A DNA stretch of 64,000 bases from Streptosporangium subroseum (GCF_900188345.1 NZ_FZOD01000012.1:62001-126000), one strand, 5' to 3'; counted from the first letter of the stretch, positions 52,200 through 61,422 are shown. The notes: a model not told the origin generated them from the letters alone. A program made the numbers and translations.

Positions 52200-52281
52200 G
52201 ATCGCACCTGCCTCCTCGGTCGTCTCCGGTCGGCCCCAGGGAGTTCGGTGGGCGGCGGCCTCCGTCGCCTGGCGCCATGCT

Positions 52282-52296
52282 ACCAAGCGCTTGCTA
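52282..52296 (-). promoter_or_regulatory. Operator-like 15-mer shared with the TetR gene
   Basis: ACCAAGCGCTTGCTA, identical to 14391-14405, 83 bp upstream of the chosen flavin reductase start. Confidence 0.55.
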
Positions 52297-52431
52297 CGAA
52301 TCCGAGGGCGACGGCAGGCCGGGAGCGCAGGGAAAGGCGTCCAGCGGTCCGCCCGTCAACCGGTGGCCGCCGGCGTGACGCGAACTCGGACGCGAGGTGG
52401 TCCGGCCGGGGCGACGCGAGTCCGGAGACGG

Positions 52432-52600
52432 CGCGGATGGGTTTCGTAAGGAGGCCCGGTCCCACGGCGCGAACGCCGTCTTGTGAGGCGGGTCCCATGG
52501 CGCGGGCACGTCTCGTGAGGAGAGACGCAGCGCGGATGTGTCTCGTGAGGAGAGACGGCGCGGACGCGGTTTGTGAGGGGGCCGGTCTCAGGGCGCGACC
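52432..52600. repeat. Five-copy degenerate tandem repeat
   Basis: Copies of a 28-36-bp unit start near 52432, 52468, 52501, 52531 and 52559. Each opens with CGCGGA/CGCGNN and contains GTYTYGTGAGGNGG. The region from 52200 to 52720 otherwise contains no recognisable gene. Confidence 0.75.
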
Positions 52601-52626
52601 CACGATGGGGGCGCTCTCATGACGAG

Positions 52627-52667
52627 AACGCGCCCTGGCGGGCGTGGGGGACCCGCCAGGACGCGTT
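52627..52667 (-). terminator. Long hairpin, probable terminator
   Basis: AACGCGCCCTGGCGGG / CCCGCCAGGACGCGTT, 16-bp stem with one mismatch and a 9-nt loop, downstream of the small minus-strand gene. Confidence 0.65.
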
Positions 52668-52686
52668 CCGCCCCGCCGCGGCGGCT

Positions 52687-52716
52687 CGAGGACCCCGGCG
52701 AGGGATGGGGTCCTCG
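52687..52716 (-). terminator. Hairpin at the end of the hypothetical gene
   Basis: CGAGGACCCC / GGGGTCCTCG, 10-bp stem with a 10-nt loop, four bases past the stop codon of the gene ending at 52721. Confidence 0.7.
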
Positions 52717-52720
52717 GCCG

Positions 52721-53089
52721 CTAGTCGCGTGCGGAGTCGGGATGAGGAGAGGCACGGACCTGGGATTCCAGCCCCTCCTCGATGGGGTCGTCGTCGGACG
52801 CCGGCCGCCGGTAGAGATCTGAGATGAGATGTGCGGCCCCAACCGGATCATCAGCCGGATGGGAGGCCTCCACGCCGTCCTCATTCCAGATGAAAAGTCC
52901 GTCTCTGCACCACACGGTCAGATCGGTCTGCACTGAAAGCACGGACATCCCATTCGCATTGCTCTGGTAGGTGTGAGTGAATCCCTGACGATGCAACGCG
53001 TAACGCAGTAAACGCGTTGCCTCGCGGGGGTCGCGCCACGGCAGATACGGCGTGCCCGCCTGGGCCGACAGCACCGGTCTCCGCCCCAT
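52721..53089 (-). CDS. Hypothetical protein divergent from a GntR gene
   Basis: 122 residues, soluble, with no recognised domain. Part of it (LLRYALHRQGFTHTYQSNAN, then DLTVWCRDGLFIWNE) has the alternating pattern of a small alpha/beta fold. It is divergent from a HutC-type regulator across a 121-bp spacer containing two inverted repeats, and closed by two hairpins. This organisation suggests it is a real, regulated gene. Confidence 0.6.
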   Translation of the reverse strand: MGRRPVLSAQAGTPYLPWRDPREATRLLRYALHRQGFTHTYQSNANGMSVLSVQTDLTVWCRDGLFIWNEDGVEASHPADDPVGAAHLISDLYRRPASDDDPIEEGLESQVRASPHPDSARD

Positions 53090-53113
53090 CGCCGACCTTT
53101 CGATGGATTTGTA

Positions 53114-53187
53114 CCAACGATTGGATAATGCGGGTCTTGGGAGGTTGGGTCAAGGGGCTGTTCCCCACTAGAACCAGATCGTCTAGT
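53114..53187. promoter_or_regulatory. Divergent promoter with two inverted repeats
   Basis: CCAACGATTGG (53114-53124, 4-bp arms) near the minus-strand gene, and ACTAGA-(9 nt)-TCTAGT (53167-53187, perfect 6-bp arms) near the GntR gene. The latter is a likely autoregulatory site. Confidence 0.45.
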
Positions 53188-53210
53188 TTTGTTGGCACAA
53201 AGGGGACCAA

Positions 53211-53957
53211 ATGGCACGGTCAACGCTGTATCAACTGGTGGCCTCCGACCTTCGGAGGACCATCTACTCCGGTGCGCTCGGACCGGGGGATCAGCTGCCG
53301 ACCGAAGTGGAGCTCATGCTCACCCATCAGGTGAGCCGCAACACCGTGCGGCTCGCCCTCGGTGAGCTGGTGAACGAGGGTCTGGTCACCCGTACCCCCC
53401 GCCGGGGCACCGTGGTCAGGGAGCGCCGCCCGCTGCTCATCCACCCCCAGAGAGAGCTCCAGCCGCAGCCCGAGGAGACCAGGGAGGCCTTCGCCTGGGC
53501 CGTCTCCCAGGAGGGGCGCGCACCGAGCCAGAACATCGAGGTGGCGATCGTGCATCCGATCGAGGAGATCGCCAGCAGGCTGGAACTCCCGGACGACGAG
53601 CTCGCCGTGGTCCGCCGCAGGCTGAGATTCGTGGACGGCCAGCCGTACAACACCAACGACTCCTATTTCCCGCTGGCGCTGGTCGCCGATTCCGAGATCG
53701 CCCGTCCCGGCGACATCATGCGCGGGGCCAACAAGGTTCTCGAAGAGCTCGGCCATCCTCAGGTCCGGATGGTCGACGACATCTGGGCGCGGATGCCCAA
53801 CAGTTCGGAGGCCGAGATGCTCCAACTCGAGCTGGGTACACCGGTCGTCGTCTACGTCCGGGTCGGATACGACGAGAGCGACACCCCTGTGCGGGTCGCG
53901 GTGTCGGTCCTTCCCTCGGACAAACACCTGATCAGATACGAGCTGGAAAGCCGTTGA
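53211..53957 (+). CDS. GntR-family regulator, HutC/UTRA subgroup
   Basis: 248 residues. The winged helix is seen in LYQLVASDLRRTIYSGALGP and HQVSRNTVRLALGELVNEGL. A UTRA effector-binding domain follows (VVRRRLRFVDGQPYNTNDSY, ending VAVSVLPSDKHLIRYEL). AAGGGGA precedes the ATG. It probably controls the divergent hypothetical gene and itself. Such short GntR regulators are numerous in Streptosporangiales genomes. Confidence 0.9.
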   Translation: MARSTLYQLVASDLRRTIYSGALGPGDQLPTEVELMLTHQVSRNTVRLALGELVNEGLVTRTPRRGTVVRERRPLLIHPQRELQPQPEETREAFAWAVSQEGRAPSQNIEVAIVHPIEEIASRLELPDDELAVVRRRLRFVDGQPYNTNDSYFPLALVADSEIARPGDIMRGANKVLEELGHPQVRMVDDIWARMPNSSEAEMLQLELGTPVVVYVRVGYDESDTPVRVAVSVLPSDKHLIRYELESR

Positions 53958-54170
53958 CGTCCCCGTGACCGCCCGGACGGGCCGGCCCCATATCCGCCCG
54001 CGCCGCGGGCGATCATCGGGCCGCGCTCGCCGGGCGGCCGGACGCGGTCCCCTTTCCCCGCTCGCCTCAGGCCCCTAGGCGCTCCGCCTAGCCCGGCATG
54101 GATGCCGTGCGCCACGGTCCGGCCACGTTCCGTGTCATTTCATGCACCGAGTGCAACGAAGGGATGAATC

Positions 54171-54785
54171 ATGCACTCAACCACCGTCAATCCCACCGTC
54201 ACGCACAGACTCACGTTGCGCAGAGCTACGAGTGACGATCTGCGGGGAGTGCTCGCGCTCCTCGCCGAGACCGCCGGATGGCTGAACGGCCGCGGCGTAC
54301 GCCAGTGGCCCGCGGGAGGGTTCCCCGCCGAGCGCATCAGCCCGCTGATCGAGGAGGGGGTTCTGTATCTGCTGGACGGCGAGAGGGGAGAAGAGGGACC
54401 GGCGGCCACCATCGCCCTGGACGGCCACGCGGATCCGGAGTTCTGGGCCGCGGAGGACGCCCCCGGGGCGGCCCTCTACGTTCACAAACTGTCCGTCGCG
54501 CGCGACTACTCCGGCCGCGGTCTGGGGGAGGCGCTGCTCGACTGGGCGGGACTGAGGGTCCTGACGACGGGCAGGCGCTGGCTCCGGCTTGACTGTTCCA
54601 AGGACAACTCGAAACTGCAGGATTACTATCGGGGGCAGCGTTTCGCCCACCTGCGCACGGTCGATCTGCCGCACCGCGCGTCGGGGGCCCTGTTCCAGCG
54701 GGCCGGGGGCCTGCGTGGCCGGGCATCCGGGACCGGGCTGCCGTTCGTGGACCGTCGCGGGCTACCCGTGCCGGAGCATGTCTGA
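54171..54785 (+). CDS. GNAT-family acetyltransferase
   Basis: 204 residues. The GNAT core is visible: RLTLRRATSDDLRGVLALLA at the start and the acetyl-CoA loop VARDYSGRGLGEALLDWAGL near residue 107, followed by LRLDCSKDNSKLQDYY. It acetylates an amine on an unknown small molecule or protein. AAGGGA lies upstream of the ATG. A small inverted repeat TGCAC-CGA-GTGCA (54143-54155) lies just before the gene. Confidence 0.9.
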   Translation: MHSTTVNPTVTHRLTLRRATSDDLRGVLALLAETAGWLNGRGVRQWPAGGFPAERISPLIEEGVLYLLDGERGEEGPAATIALDGHADPEFWAAEDAPGAALYVHKLSVARDYSGRGLGEALLDWAGLRVLTTGRRWLRLDCSKDNSKLQDYYRGQRFAHLRTVDLPHRASGALFQRAGGLRGRASGTGLPFVDRRGLPVPEHV

Positions 54786-54828
54786 ACCACGGCGATCCCA
54801 GGACAAAGTCATCCGATAGCCTCACTTC

Positions 54829-55503
54829 ATGACCGGATCCTTGCTTGAGGTGATCGCACTTGACGTGCGTGACGCCGTCGCGGCCGAAGAAGGCGGCGCA
54901 GACCGTCTGGAGATCGTCGTCGACATGGCGTCCGACGGGCTCACCCCGGCGGTGGAGACGGTCGCGGCGATCTCCAAGGAGTGCGCGCTGCCGCAGATGG
55001 TGATGCTGCGCGGCGATGCGTCGTTCCTGGCCACGCCCGAATCGCTGGAGGGCCTGCGGCGCGATGCCAAGGCCCTCTCCGAGGCGGGCGCGGCCGGGTT
55101 CGTGTTCGGCTTCCTCGACTCCGCGGGGGCGGTCGACCTGGCCGCCACCGAGGCGCTCATCCACGCGGTGACCCCGCTGCCCTGGACCTTCCACCGGGCG
55201 GTGGACCACGCGGCCGACATCCAGGCGGGCTGGCGTGCCGTCCGCCTGCTGCCCAACCTCGCGACCGTGCTCACCTCGGGTGCGCCCAGCGGCGTGACGG
55301 AGGGACTGCGGGTGATCAAGACCCGCTGCGAGGCCGGCGACGGCCCGCTGATCATGGTGGGTGGCGGTCTGAGGCCGGGTCACGTCCCGCTGCTGATGGA
55401 CTACGGCGTGCGGGCCTTCCACGTCGGCAGCGCCGTACGGGCCTCGTGGTCCGACCCGGTCGACGCGCGCCTGGTCCGCGACTGGCGAGCCCTGATCGAC
55501 TGA
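54829..55503 (+). CDS. cutC: CutC-family protein
   Basis: 224 residues, a TIM-barrel protein of the CutC family: LLEVIALDVRDAVAAEEGGA and DRLEIVVD start the barrel, followed by PLPWTFHRAVDHAADIQAGW and VLTSGAPSGVTEGLR. The family was named for copper homeostasis in E. coli but its biochemical role is unresolved. It follows the GNAT gene after 43 bp, perhaps in one transcript. Homologues typically have 230-250 residues, so it is slightly short. Confidence 0.88.
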   Translation: MTGSLLEVIALDVRDAVAAEEGGADRLEIVVDMASDGLTPAVETVAAISKECALPQMVMLRGDASFLATPESLEGLRRDAKALSEAGAAGFVFGFLDSAGAVDLAATEALIHAVTPLPWTFHRAVDHAADIQAGWRAVRLLPNLATVLTSGAPSGVTEGLRVIKTRCEAGDGPLIMVGGGLRPGHVPLLMDYGVRAFHVGSAVRASWSDPVDARLVRDWRALID

Positions 55504-55534
55504 GGACCGGCCCCCGCGCGGGCTGCCTCCCCGG

Positions 55535-56707
55535 TCAGACGTCGCCCAGGGCCAGGTCTGCCCGGCGCAGGGCGGCGGCCATCGTCTTGACCGTGGCGGG
55601 CTCGTCCATCACGCCGCCCCCCGCCCCCCGCTGCTCCTGCCAGGCGCGCACCCGGTGGGAATACTCCTCGTACCGGGACAGGTGGAAGGCGTAGACCGCG
55701 GCGTAGCGGCTGACCAGGTGCGACGGATGCATGTCCCAGCCCTGGTAGAAGCCGTGGCTCAGCGAATGCCCGACCATCCCCGCGTGGCGTCGCCACAGGT
55801 CCCGCACGACCTGCCTGTCGTCGGAGGCGGGAAAGGCGGCCAGCGAGCCGTCCGACAGCTCCACCCCGGTCCCGGCGAAGGCGGTCTGCATGACGTGCCG
55901 GGCGTGGTCGCAGGCCGGGTGGTCCAGCCGCTGCTCGTGCGGGGGCAGGGAGCAGCTCGCCGTGTAGTCGAAGACACCGAAGTGCGCCGCGGACAGCCTG
56001 CCGTCGAGGGAGGGGACCAGGTCCGCATCGAGGAACGACACCGTCTGGGTGGCCTCCACCTGGATCTCGAACCTGAGGGTTCCCGCGCCGAGCCCCAGTC
56101 CCTTCTCCAGCGCCTCCAGGCAGTCGGCGAACTGGCCGAGGTAGGCCCTCATCAGCACCTTGGGGAAGGTGACGACGAACCCGTCCGGCAGGGACCCGGC
56201 GCGTTCGATCACCCCGGTCAGGAACCCGTCGAGGGTCCTGACGCTCCGGACCGGATCGCCGTCGGCGAAGGACTTCACCCGCGGTCCCCACCTGCGCGGG
56301 AGCGTCCCGTTCGCGTGCAGGGCCGCGACCGCCTCGGCGGCGGCGGCGACGTGGCCGTCCTCCTCCCCGGGGCGCAGGCCGTACCCGTCCTCGAAGTCCA
56401 CCCGAAGGTCCTCGATCGGTTCCCGGGCGAGCTTCGCCGCCACCTTCTCGTGCACGGCGCTCACGATGCGCTCGTCCGTCTCGAAGAGCTCCGCCAGGTC
56501 GTTCGCGGGCAGGTGCCGTTCGAACAGGTCCAGTGCCGCGTCTCCCCACGCCGTCACCGTGCCGGCGTCGAAGCGGTCGGCCGGGACGTAGACGGTGTGC
56601 ACCGGCTGCCACTCCACCGCCGAGGCGGGATATCTCGTCTCCTGCTCGCGGTGGGTCTGCTCGAAGCCGGGAATCAGGGCGAGCGGATCGGAGAGCGTGA
56701 CGCGCAT
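55535..56707 (-). CDS. DUF6986 / HpcH-HpaI aldolase-fold protein
   Basis: 390 residues from MRVTLSDPLALIPGFEQTHR. The sequence has the TIM-barrel pattern of the citrate lyase/HpcH group, with the metal-binding acidic motif in EDLRVDFEDGYGLRPGEEDG, RVKSFADGDPVRSVRTLDGF, and QVEATQTVSFLD. It corresponds to the uncharacterised DUF6986 family. Function in carbon metabolism is likely but undetermined. The ATG at 56707 is chosen over the extended frame on the basis of GAGGAGCACC upstream. Confidence 0.82.
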   Translation of the reverse strand: MRVTLSDPLALIPGFEQTHREQETRYPASAVEWQPVHTVYVPADRFDAGTVTAWGDAALDLFERHLPANDLAELFETDERIVSAVHEKVAAKLAREPIEDLRVDFEDGYGLRPGEEDGHVAAAAEAVAALHANGTLPRRWGPRVKSFADGDPVRSVRTLDGFLTGVIERAGSLPDGFVVTFPKVLMRAYLGQFADCLEALEKGLGLGAGTLRFEIQVEATQTVSFLDADLVPSLDGRLSAAHFGVFDYTASCSLPPHEQRLDHPACDHARHVMQTAFAGTGVELSDGSLAAFPASDDRQVVRDLWRRHAGMVGHSLSHGFYQGWDMHPSHLVSRYAAVYAFHLSRYEEYSHRVRAWQEQRGAGGGVMDEPATVKTMAAALRRADLALGDV

Positions 56708-56832
56708 GCTGGTGCTCCTCGTGAACGTGTCGGCCGGCCACACCCCAACCGCCGGCGCTCCAACGACTGGCCAGGCACTCTAACGGCCGGTGCGCGCCGA
56801 AGCCAGGCACCCTGTGGAGCCGGGGGAGCGCC

Positions 56833-58137
56833 CTACCGGCCGGAGGCGTCCAGCATGGCGGCGAGGCCGACCAGCTTCACGCGTTCGCCGCGGTCGAGAG
56901 ACTTCGCCAGGGCGGCCTCGGCCGCCTCGATGGCCAGCCAGTGCTCGTAGGTGATGGGCAGGACTCCCCGGGAGGCGAGAACGGTGTCCAGGTCCGCCTG
57001 CCGTACCGGCTCACGGCCGGCGAGGTCGGCGAGGAGGGTGCGGACCGTCTCGGCGGCGTCGGACTTGTTGGTGCCGATCACGCCGGTGGGGCCGCGCTTG
57101 AGCCAGCCCGCCACGAACTCGCGGTCGCGGCCCTGGATCCGCCCGGCCTCGTTCGGCACGGTCATGGTGGCCTCGGAGAAGGGGACACCGGGCAGCGGCA
57201 CGCTCCGGTAGCCGACCGAGCGCAGGACCATGCCGACCGGGATGGTCTCGAACTCCCCGGTGCCGACGACCCGGCCCTCGGTCAGCCGGGTGCGTTCGAG
57301 CTTGAGCGCCTCCACCCTGCCGTCGCCGAGGATCTCCACCGGGCGCATCCAGAACCGGACGTCCAGCCGCCGGGGACGGCCCACGGGACCTCGGGCGGCC
57401 CAGCTCTGCAGGACCTCGACGTTTCCCCGGACCTGCCGTGAGGCCGCCGTGACGTCCGCCACGCACTCCTCCGGCCGTACGTACACGTCCGCGTTGGCCA
57501 GCTCGCCCAGCTCCCGCAGCTCCTTCAGGGTGAACTTGGCGTGCTCGGGCCCCCGGCGGCCGATCATGTGGATGGCCTTGACCTCGCTCTCCGCCAGCCT
57601 GGTCAGCACCTCTTCGGGCACGTCGGTGGCGCGCAGCTCCTCCGCGGTCTTGGCGAGGACGCGCACCACGTCCACGGCCACGTTGCCCACACCGATCACC
57701 GCGACCTCGGAACTGTCGAGGACAAAGCGGTCGGCGGGCATGTCGGGATGGCCGCAGTACCAGTTCACGAAGTCGGTGGCGGCCACACTCCCCGGCAGGT
57801 CCTCGCCGGGTATGCCCATCCGCCGGTCCACCATCGCGCCGGTGCAGTAGACCACGGCGTCGTAGCAGTCGAGCAGGTCCGCCACGTCGATGTCCTTGCC
57901 GAGCTCGACGCCGCCCAGGAACCGGACGTTCGGCAGCTCCAGGACCCCGCGCAGGTAGCCCGCGATCGACTTGATCGACGTGTGGTCCGGGGCCACGCCG
58001 TACCGCACCAGCCCGTAGGGCGTGGGCAGCCGCTCCAGCACGTCCACCTCGACGCCGCCGGAGGTCTGTTTCATCAGCGCCTCGGCCGTGTAGATCCCGG
58101 CAGGCCCCGATCCCACAATCGCGACTCGGAGTGACAC
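56833..58137 (-). CDS. fprA: Ferredoxin-NADP+ reductase, FprA type
   Basis: 434 residues from GTG 58137, preceded by GAGGAGG. The FAD motif VAIVGSGPAGIYTAEAL, the conserved PYGLVRYGVAPDH, and the NADP motif VIGVGNVAVDVVRVLA identify the adrenodoxin-reductase/FprA family. It transfers electrons from NADPH to ferredoxin, for instance for cytochromes P450. The C-terminal GWLKRGPTGVIGTNKSDA motif is kept. It is divergent from the downstream membrane-protein gene. Confidence 0.94.
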   Translation of the reverse strand: MSLRVAIVGSGPAGIYTAEALMKQTSGGVEVDVLERLPTPYGLVRYGVAPDHTSIKSIAGYLRGVLELPNVRFLGGVELGKDIDVADLLDCYDAVVYCTGAMVDRRMGIPGEDLPGSVAATDFVNWYCGHPDMPADRFVLDSSEVAVIGVGNVAVDVVRVLAKTAEELRATDVPEEVLTRLAESEVKAIHMIGRRGPEHAKFTLKELRELGELANADVYVRPEECVADVTAASRQVRGNVEVLQSWAARGPVGRPRRLDVRFWMRPVEILGDGRVEALKLERTRLTEGRVVGTGEFETIPVGMVLRSVGYRSVPLPGVPFSEATMTVPNEAGRIQGRDREFVAGWLKRGPTGVIGTNKSDAAETVRTLLADLAGREPVRQADLDTVLASRGVLPITYEHWLAIEAAEAALAKSLDRGERVKLVGLAAMLDASGR

Positions 58138-58459
58138 ATCGCCTCCTCGGCGTTGGATGTCATGAACGCGATTCCCTCTTTTGATTCTGTACCAACGGGG
58201 GCCGCTCGGCCAGGATCGCGCGCCGACGTGATCAAATCGTCCGCCGCCGGGGGTCCCGTGCGATCTTCCGCCACGCGCTGGGGACCGGCCCACCGCAACC
58301 CGGTCGAACCCCGTCCCAACGGTCCGTCGAGAGCCCCGGCCGGCTCACGAACAGGGCATGACCAGGCGATCGCCTCATCAAGGGCTTCCCAGGCTTTCCG
58401 CGCATTACCGCAGGTCAGGTATACTGCGCGTAGCCACAGGGCGTTTGATCGGGGGATCG
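58138..58459. promoter_or_regulatory. Divergent promoter region of fprA and a membrane-protein gene
   Basis: About 320 bases without a gene. A TATACT -10-like box lies at 58420-58425, 34 bp before the plus-strand gene. No strong operator was seen. Confidence 0.4.
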
Positions 58460-59098
58460 GTGGCTTTGGTGGAACGGAATTACACGCTTGACTTCCTCGC
58501 GGGAGATCGCCGTGAGAAAGCCATCGTGCAACACATGGTCGTCTCGCTTTTCGCGGGCATACTGCTCGGCGTCCTGGGGGCACTGCTCTCCTACGGGCCC
58601 GAGCCTCTTTACGGCGTCTACAGCCCTTACGCCTACATCCTTCTCATCGTCATCGTGGGACGGAGCGCCGCCGGTTTCGGCTGGGCGCTGCTGGCCGGTG
58701 TGCTCGCCGCGTTCGGACCGCTCGTCTCGCTGCTGACCGTCTCGATCCTCCACGCCGAGGACCAGTCCAGGGGCCTCGGCGGCAGCGGCACCGTGATGAA
58801 CCTCATGTTCGTCACCCTCGCGCTGTTCGGGGTGCTCTCCTACTTCACCCGGCGCGACGACCTGTGGGGAGACCTGGCGGGCGGCGTGCTGGCCGGGCTC
58901 GTCGCGGTCGTGGGCATGGCGAGCACGTTGCCCGGCAGACCGGAGTACGTCCCGGCGTTCTGGCCCTGGAACGTCGCGATCGTCGGCGTGCTCATGGTGG
59001 GGCTGGTGCTCTCGCTGCGCAGGGGCTGGGGATGGATCCGCTCCGGGTTGATCGCGCTGGTCATCGCATCGGCCGACTTCCTCGCCGCAGGCTTCTGA
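58460..59098 (+). CDS. Hypothetical membrane protein
   Basis: 212 residues from GTG 58460 (GGGGGA close upstream; GTG 58469 is possible). A polar start ending in KAIVQHM is followed by about six hydrophobic segments, e.g. VVSLFAGILLGVLGALLSY, YILLIVIVGRSAAGFGWALL, and the C-terminal SGLIALVIASADFLAAGF. No family is recognised. It is upstream of proS but separated by a repeat. A tandem repeat begins in its final codons. Confidence 0.7.
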   Translation: MALVERNYTLDFLAGDRREKAIVQHMVVSLFAGILLGVLGALLSYGPEPLYGVYSPYAYILLIVIVGRSAAGFGWALLAGVLAAFGPLVSLLTVSILHAEDQSRGLGGSGTVMNLMFVTLALFGVLSYFTRRDDLWGDLAGGVLAGLVAVVGMASTLPGRPEYVPAFWPWNVAIVGVLMVGLVLSLRRGWGWIRSGLIALVIASADFLAAGF

Positions 59099-59192
59099 AG
59101 CGGCCGACCTCCTCGGCGGCAGACTTCCCCGCCACGGGTTTCCAAAGAGACCGACTTCCCCGGCGGCAGACTTCCTCGCCACAGGTTCCCAA
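59066..59192 (+). repeat. Tandem repeat derived from the end of the membrane-protein gene
   Basis: Two 47-bp units (59099-59145 and 59146-59192) share about 80 percent of positions. The first part of the unit resembles the last codons of the gene before it (CGGCCGACTTCCTCGCCGCAGGCTT at 59070-59094). The repeat ends about 75 bp before proS. Confidence 0.85.
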
Positions 59193-59269
59193 ATCGGCGG
59201 ACGCAGACAACCGGCTTGCGCCACTCGATAGCCTGTAGGACAACGTTTCCCTGCTAGCTAGGAGTAGCC

Positions 59270-61012
59270 GTGCTGCTGCGCATGTCGTCGTTGTTTCTTC
59301 GAACCCTGAGGGACGACCCGGCAGACGCGGAGGTCCCGAGCCACAAGTTGCTCGTCCGCGCCGGCTATGTCCGCCGTATCGCACCCGGCGTCTACTCCTG
59401 GCTGCCCCTCGGCAAGATGGTCCTGGAGAACGTCACGCGCATCGTGCGCGAGGAGATGGATCGCATGGGCGGCCAGGAGGTCCTCTTCCCCGCGCTCCTG
59501 CCCCGCGAATACTACGAGGCCACCGGCCGCTGGACGGAGTACGGTGACACGCTCTTCCGTCTGAAGGACCGCAAGGGCGCCGACTATCTGCTCGGCCCCA
59601 CCCACGAGGAGATGTTCACCGACATGGTCAAGGGGGAATACGCCTCCTACAAGGACTATCCGGTGACGCTCTACCAGATCCAGACGAAATACCGCGATGA
59701 GGCCCGTCCCCGGGCGGGCATCCTGCGCGGTCGCGAGTTCGTCATGAAGGACTCCTACTCCTTCGACCTGGACGACGAGGGTCTCAAGCACTCCTACGAG
59801 CGGCACCGTGAGACCTACATCAAGATCTTCGATCGTCTCGGCATCGGCTACAAGATCTGCTTCGCCACGTCCGGCGCGATGGGCGGCTCGGCGTCGGAGG
59901 AGTTCCTCGCCCCCGCCGTGACCGGCGAGGACACCTTCGTGGCCTGCCACCACTGCGGCTACGCGGCCAACGCGGAGGCGGTCACCACCCCCGCCCCCGC
60001 CGCGATCACCGGGGAACGGCCCGCCCAGCGGGTGCTCGACACCCCCGGGACGCCGACCATCGAGTCGCTGGTCACCTACGTCAACGAGCACCACGGCCTC
60101 AACGTCACCGCCGCCGAGACGCTCAAGAACATCGTGGTCAAGGTGACCAAGCCCGGTTCCGACAAGCCCGAGACACTGATCGTCGGCGTGCCCGGAGACC
60201 GTGAGGTCGACTTCAAGCGGCTGGAGGCCTCCCTGGCCCCCGGCGAGCCCGCCATCTTCGAGGCCGAGGACTTCGCCAGGCACCCCGGCCTGGTCCGCGG
60301 CTACATCGGCCCGCAGGTTCTCAAGGGCCTCGGCATCCGCTACCTCGTGGACCCCCGCGTGGTCGACGGCACCGCCTGGGTGACCGGTGCCAACGAGCCC
60401 GGCAAGCACGCCGTGGACGTCGTGGCCGGCCGTGACTTCGTCGCCGACGGCACCATCGAGGCCGCCGAGGTCCGCACCGGCGACGCCTGCCCGGTCTGCG
60501 GTTCCGCCCTCTCCATCGACCGGGGCATCGAGATCGGTCACATCTTCCAGCTCGGCCGCAAATACGCCGACGCCGCCAAGCTCGACGCCCTCGGCCCCGA
60601 CGGCAAGCCCATCCGCGTCACCATGGGCTCCTACGGCGTCGGTGTCTCCCGGGCCGTGGCCGTGATCGTCGAGCAGGGGCACGACGAGCTGGGCCTGGTC
60701 TGGCCCCGCGAGGTCGCCCCCGTCGACGTCCACCTCGTGGGCACCGGCAAGGACGGCCAGATCGAGGCCGCGACCCGGCTCGCCGAGGAGCTCGAGGCCC
60801 GCGGCCTGCGCGTCCTGGTCGACGACCGGGCCGGCGTCTCCCCGGGTGTGAAGTTCAAGGACGCCGAACTGCTGGGCATGCCGACGATCCTGATCGTCGG
60901 CCGCGGTCTCGCCCAGGGTGTCGCGGAGCTGCGTGATCGCGTCACCGGCGTCAAGGAGGAGATCCCGATCGCCGAGGCCGTCGACCGCGTCGTGGCCGCC
61001 TGCCGCGCCTGA
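59270..61012 (+). CDS. proS: Prolyl-tRNA synthetase (bacterial type)
   Basis: 580 residues, starting GTG with AGGAG five bases upstream. Class II motifs are clear: motif 1 in [20 protein letters not shown], motif 2 in [20 protein letters not shown], and motif 3 in [13 protein letters not shown]. An insertion editing domain lies between residues about 230 and 390. It charges tRNA-Pro. In many actinobacteria it is found, as here, upstream of rimP-nusA, in this case with several small genes in between. Confidence 0.97.
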   Translation: MLLRMSSLFLRTLRDDPADAEVPSHKLLVRAGYVRRIAPGVYSWLPLGKMVLENVTRIVREEMDRMGGQEVLFPALLPREYYEATGRWTEYGDTLFRLKDRKGADYLLGPTHEEMFTDMVKGEYASYKDYPVTLYQIQTKYRDEARPRAGILRGREFVMKDSYSFDLDDEGLKHSYERHRETYIKIFDRLGIGYKICFATSGAMGGSASEEFLAPAVTGEDTFVACHHCGYAANAEAVTTPAPAAITGERPAQRVLDTPGTPTIESLVTYVNEHHGLNVTAAETLKNIVVKVTKPGSDKPETLIVGVPGDREVDFKRLEASLAPGEPAIFEAEDFARHPGLVRGYIGPQVLKGLGIRYLVDPRVVDGTAWVTGANEPGKHAVDVVAGRDFVADGTIEAAEVRTGDACPVCGSALSIDRGIEIGHIFQLGRKYADAAKLDALGPDGKPIRVTMGSYGVGVSRAVAVIVEQGHDELGLVWPREVAPVDVHLVGTGKDGQIEAATRLAEELEARGLRVLVDDRAGVSPGVKFKDAELLGMPTILIVGRGLAQGVAELRDRVTGVKEEIPIAEAVDRVVAACRA

Positions 61013-61020
61013 CCTCCGGC

Positions 61021-61206
61021 GCCTCCGGCGTCTTCGCGCGCAAACCCCGGCGTCTTCGCACGAAAAGGAGCGGCCCACCCGTCACGGGTGGGCCGCTCCT
61101 TCGTCCGCACGGCCCTGCCGTTCGTATCGCGCGGTCGCCTGCGCGGTCCTGCGTATCGCGCGGTCCTGCCGTCCGTACGGTCCGCCCTGCCGTCCGTACG
61201 GTCCGC
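61021..61206 (+). repeat. Repeat cluster downstream of proS
   Basis: CCTGCCGTCCGTACGGTCCGC is duplicated exactly in tandem at 61165-61185 and 61186-61206. CGTATCGCGCGGTC is repeated nearby (about 61123 and 61152). CCGGCGTCTTCGCRCG is repeated at about 61025 and 61048. Confidence 0.85.
61065..61101 (+). terminator. proS terminator
   Basis: AAGGAGCGGCCCACCC-(5 nt)-GGGTGGGCCGCTCCTT, perfect 16-bp stem, about 50 bp after the proS stop codon. Confidence 0.85.
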
Positions 61207-61227
61207 GCCGGTGGTGATGGGGGCCCG

Positions 61228-61422
61228 TCAGCGGCGGGCGCTGCTCCCGAGAGTCTTGCGCCAGTGGAAGCCGCCGGGGAGGTTGACGCTCAGCGTGCGG
61301 CGCCCGTCGGCCGTCTTGGTGACGCGGAAGGCGCGGTTGCCCCAGCTGTGGCCCACACCGCTTCGCGAGAGATTGACGCGGAACGGACCGAACTTCATCG
61401 ACTTCCTATATCCCCAGCCCAT
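61228..61422 (-). CDS. DUF4236 domain protein
   Basis: 64 residues: MGWGYRKSMKFGPFRVNLSR then SGVGHSWGNRAFRVTKTADG. This is the short DUF4236 pattern (YRKS.K.GP.R.NLS.SGVG), found in small proteins of unknown function. It is on the minus strand, and its stop is near the proS repeat cluster. GAGGAAGC precedes the ATG. It is likely real despite its length. Confidence 0.8.
   Translation of the reverse strand: MGWGYRKSMKFGPFRVNLSRSGVGHSWGNRAFRVTKTADGRRTLSVNLPGGFHWRKTLGSSARR

Noticed and set aside
52432..52600. Possible CRISPR array (also considered at 9866-10043)
   Set aside because: Copies are diverged, unit lengths vary, there are no distinct unique spacers between exact repeats, and no cas genes are present.
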